A DNA stretch of 16,483 bases. It comes from Candidatus Brocadiaceae bacterium (GTDB lineage Bacteria; Planctomycetota; Brocadiia; SM23-32). Positions 15,041-16,483 of this stretch are shown in pieces (positions within the stretch are counted from its first letter, which is position 1; every line of letters begins with the position of its first letter). The stretch lies in NCBI GenBank assembly GCA_003551785.1, contig PUNP01000564.1, forward strand, positions 1-16,483, written 5' to 3'. A program made the position numbers and the translations under genes. A model generated the notes under the pieces. It searched no databases and was not told where the DNA came from. It was given only the letters and a program-made list of their open reading frames with translations.

Positions 15041-16129
15041 ATGCAAGTGGCAATGGATAAAGGCTTATCTTTCCGCAAATGGCTGAGTTTTGCGATGAAT
15101 CTGGGTGCACCTGATTTAGGTATAGATTTAGGTACTGCGAATACATTGGTATGCATACCAGGCAAAGGTGTTATTCTGAGTGAACCTTCCGTGGTAGCGG
15201 TTAAATGTATCGGTGGTTCAGAACTGATACCTGTTGATGGCCGAGCTGTTGGTGTTGAGGCCAAGCGGATGATAGAGAGGGTTCCTGAAAGCATAAGGGC
15301 AGTGCGTCCCCTAAAAGATGGTGTTATCGCAGATTTTGAACTTACCGAGATCATGCTGCGGTATTTCATAAGACGAGTGCAAAACCATTCCTGGAGCGGC
15401 CGGCCAAGAATGGTTATCAGCGTTCCGAGCGGTATAACGGGAGTGGAACAGCGGGCTGTGAGGAGCAGTGCTATTAATGCCGGTGCGCGTAAAGTCTATA
15501 CGATCCCCGAGTCTAAAGCCGGGGCTATCGGTGCCGGGCTGCCTATCAGCGAGCCGAGGGGGGTTATGGTTGTTGATATCGGTGGGGGTACTACCGAGAT
15601 TGCCGTCTTGAGTGTCGGAGAAATCGTCGCGCTGGAAAGTTTCAGGGTAGCCGGTGACGAGATGGATGAAGCTATACGGGAGTATATACGTGATGTTTAC
15701 GGGTTGGAAATTGGGTTGAGGACATCGGAAGAGATAAAAATATCTATCGGATCGGCTGCACCGCTTGAGCAGGAACTCAAATGTGCCGTTAAAGGTAAAG
15801 ATATTGCCGCCGGCCTGCCACGACGCATGGAGATAACAAGCGATGAAATGCGCGAAGCTCTTGCCTCGCCTATCAGACAGATATCCGAAGCTGTAAGGTC
15901 TTGCCTGGACAAAACCCCTCCCGAACTGGCTTCCGATCTGCTGGATACGGGGATAACTTTACTGGGCGGAGGGGCTAAGCTGCCGGGGCTGGATGCGATG
16001 CTTTCCGAGCAGACGGGCCTGCCGGTCAGTATTACCGAAGACCCGCTGACGGCCGTAGCGCGTGGGACGGCTAAACTTCTGGAGAATCTTGATAAGTATG
16101 AAGATGTGCTTTCCGACCAGGAGGAGTAA
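15041..16129 (+). CDS. mreB: Rod-shape-determining protein MreB (divergent)
   Basis: This is a 362-residue bacterial actin homologue. It polymerises with ATP into membrane-associated filaments that guide lateral cell wall synthesis. Phosphate-1 motif IDLGTANT (28-35), phosphate-2 DIGGGTTE (179-186) and the late LLGGGAKLPGL adenosine loop are intact. The central helix that normally reads EEPMAAAIG is here PESKAGAIG (Glu157 retained, Pro-Met-Ala changed). The N-terminus carries an amphipathic stretch with a Lys/Arg and Trp (GLSFRKWLSFAM), consistent with membrane attachment. Start choice is uncertain: ATG 15041 or ATG 15053 (358 residues), and neither has a good ribosome binding site. It has its own promoter and no mreCD follows, so it is a stand-alone gene. 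It could be a paralogue of the main MreB. Confidence 0.9.
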   Translation: MQVAMDKGLSFRKWLSFAMNLGAPDLGIDLGTANTLVCIPGKGVILSEPSVVAVKCIGGSELIPVDGRAVGVEAKRMIERVPESIRAVRPLKDGVIADFELTEIMLRYFIRRVQNHSWSGRPRMVISVPSGITGVEQRAVRSSAINAGARKVYTIPESKAGAIGAGLPISEPRGVMVVDIGGGTTEIAVLSVGEIVALESFRVAGDEMDEAIREYIRDVYGLEIGLRTSEEIKISIGSAAPLEQELKCAVKGKDIAAGLPRRMEITSDEMREALASPIRQISEAVRSCLDKTPPELASDLLDTGITLLGGGAKLPGLDAMLSEQTGLPVSITEDPLTAVARGTAKLLENLDKYEDVLSDQEE

Positions 16130-16130
16130 A

Positions 16131-16483
16131 TCACCTTATTTCAACACCGTTTTCCTTCAAATATGATTTAAGCTCAGGAATTTTTATTTCTCCAAAATGA
16201 AAAACACTGGCAGCCAATAAAGTTTGAGCTTTGCCATCGGTTGCAGCCTCTAGAAAATGCTCCATCTTGCCGGCACCGCCGCTTGCAACAACGGGGACAC
16301 AAGCCAACTTCGCTATGCCGCCCGTCAAGTCTATGTCGTAGCCTTTTTTCGTGCCGTCAGTTTTCTTGCTGGTGACTAAAAGTGTGCCCGCACCATAATC
16401 GCATAATTTTCTTGCAATCTCGAAGGCGTCATATCCTGTAGATGTTCTGCCGCCTGATATATATACCTCATAACCGCTCGGCA
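16131..16483 (-). CDS. hisF: Imidazole glycerol phosphate synthase cyclase subunit HisF, 3' part
   Basis: This is the C-terminal 116 residues of a TIM-barrel cyclase, cut by the window edge (the full protein is about 250 residues). HisF converts PRFAR plus ammonia from HisH into imidazole glycerol phosphate and AICAR in histidine synthesis. Recognisable blocks are YISGGRTSTGYDAFEIARKL, the TDGTKKGYDIDL block with the catalytic Asp of the DGTK motif, VVASGGAG for phosphate binding, and LLAASVFHFGEIKIPELKSY at the end. The frame is open to the window edge. A Met near 16328 is internal, not the start. Its TGA is 1 nt from the mreB stop, so the two genes converge with no room for a separate terminator. 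Slight differences such as TSKKTDGTK in place of the usual TSxDRDGTK suggest a divergent HisF or a HisF-like paralogue (for example of the legionaminic or pseudaminic acid amidotransferase-partner type). Confidence 0.88.
   Translation of the reverse strand, partial: PSGYEVYISGGRTSTGYDAFEIARKLCDYGAGTLLVTSKKTDGTKKGYDIDLTGGIAKLACVPVVASGGAGKMEHFLEAATDGKAQTLLAASVFHFGEIKIPELKSYLKENGVEIR

Noticed and set aside
15697..16134. 145-codon minus-strand ORF opposite the 3' half of mreB
   Set aside because: Ser-rich shadow frame of a highly conserved gene with no motif or initiation signal.
1..16483. CRISPR array, tRNA, rRNA or insertion sequence
   Set aside because: No spaced direct repeats, no cloverleaf or rRNA-like stretches, and no transposase or paired terminal repeats were seen on either strand.

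Overview
The window looks like chromosomal DNA of a polysaccharide-degrading bacterium of the PVC group (Planctomycetota, Lentisphaerota or Kiritimatiellota). The reasons are a dense, one-directional cluster of esterases, a GH28 glycosidase and a Gfo/Idh/MocA oxidoreductase, next to two ordinary housekeeping genes (mreB, hisF). The phylum is inferred from gene content only. MreB or HisF phylogeny would settle it.

Layout: positions 1-253 hold no convincing gene, but include a perfect 13-bp palindrome. Positions 254-9182 form one tightly packed + strand operon of six genes, with gaps of 1-54 nt. They encode an unrecognised, probably alpha/alpha-barrel protein, a two-domain alpha/beta hydrolase with a decayed second domain, a metal-dependent amidohydrolase, a tandem CE15-like (glucuronoyl-esterase-like) protein with two apparently intact triads, a nucleoside-hydrolase-family protein, and a DUF4886-like SGNH hydrolase. 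Positions 9183-9888 are a gene-poor stretch with a 75-codon ORF of doubtful status and two clean inverted repeats. Positions 9889-14780 carry a second + strand series: Gfo/Idh/MocA oxidoreductase with a three-cysteine insert, GH28 polygalacturonase-like enzyme, CehA/McbA-like PHP hydrolase and, after a 282-nt gap, a single-domain esterase related to the second gene. A sigma70-like promoter lies at 14888-14916, ahead of a divergent mreB. mreB ends 1 nt from the convergent, window-truncated hisF.

How the genes may work together (inference): GH28 suggests a galacturonate- or rhamnogalacturonan-type glycan. CE15-like domains act on uronic acid esters, and AXE-like and SGNH hydrolases typically remove acetyl or other acyl groups. 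The Gfo/Idh enzyme could oxidise a sugar carbon. The amidohydrolase, PHP and nucleoside-hydrolase-like proteins would then act on smaller products or substituents. None of these proteins has a visible signal peptide, so the cluster looks like an intracellular finishing set for imported, heavily decorated oligosaccharides. No transporter, SusC/D pair, sulfatase or regulator lies in the window. The most notable items are the tandem CE15-like protein, the decayed second domain in its neighbour, the unrecognised first gene, and the cytoplasmic nature of the whole set.
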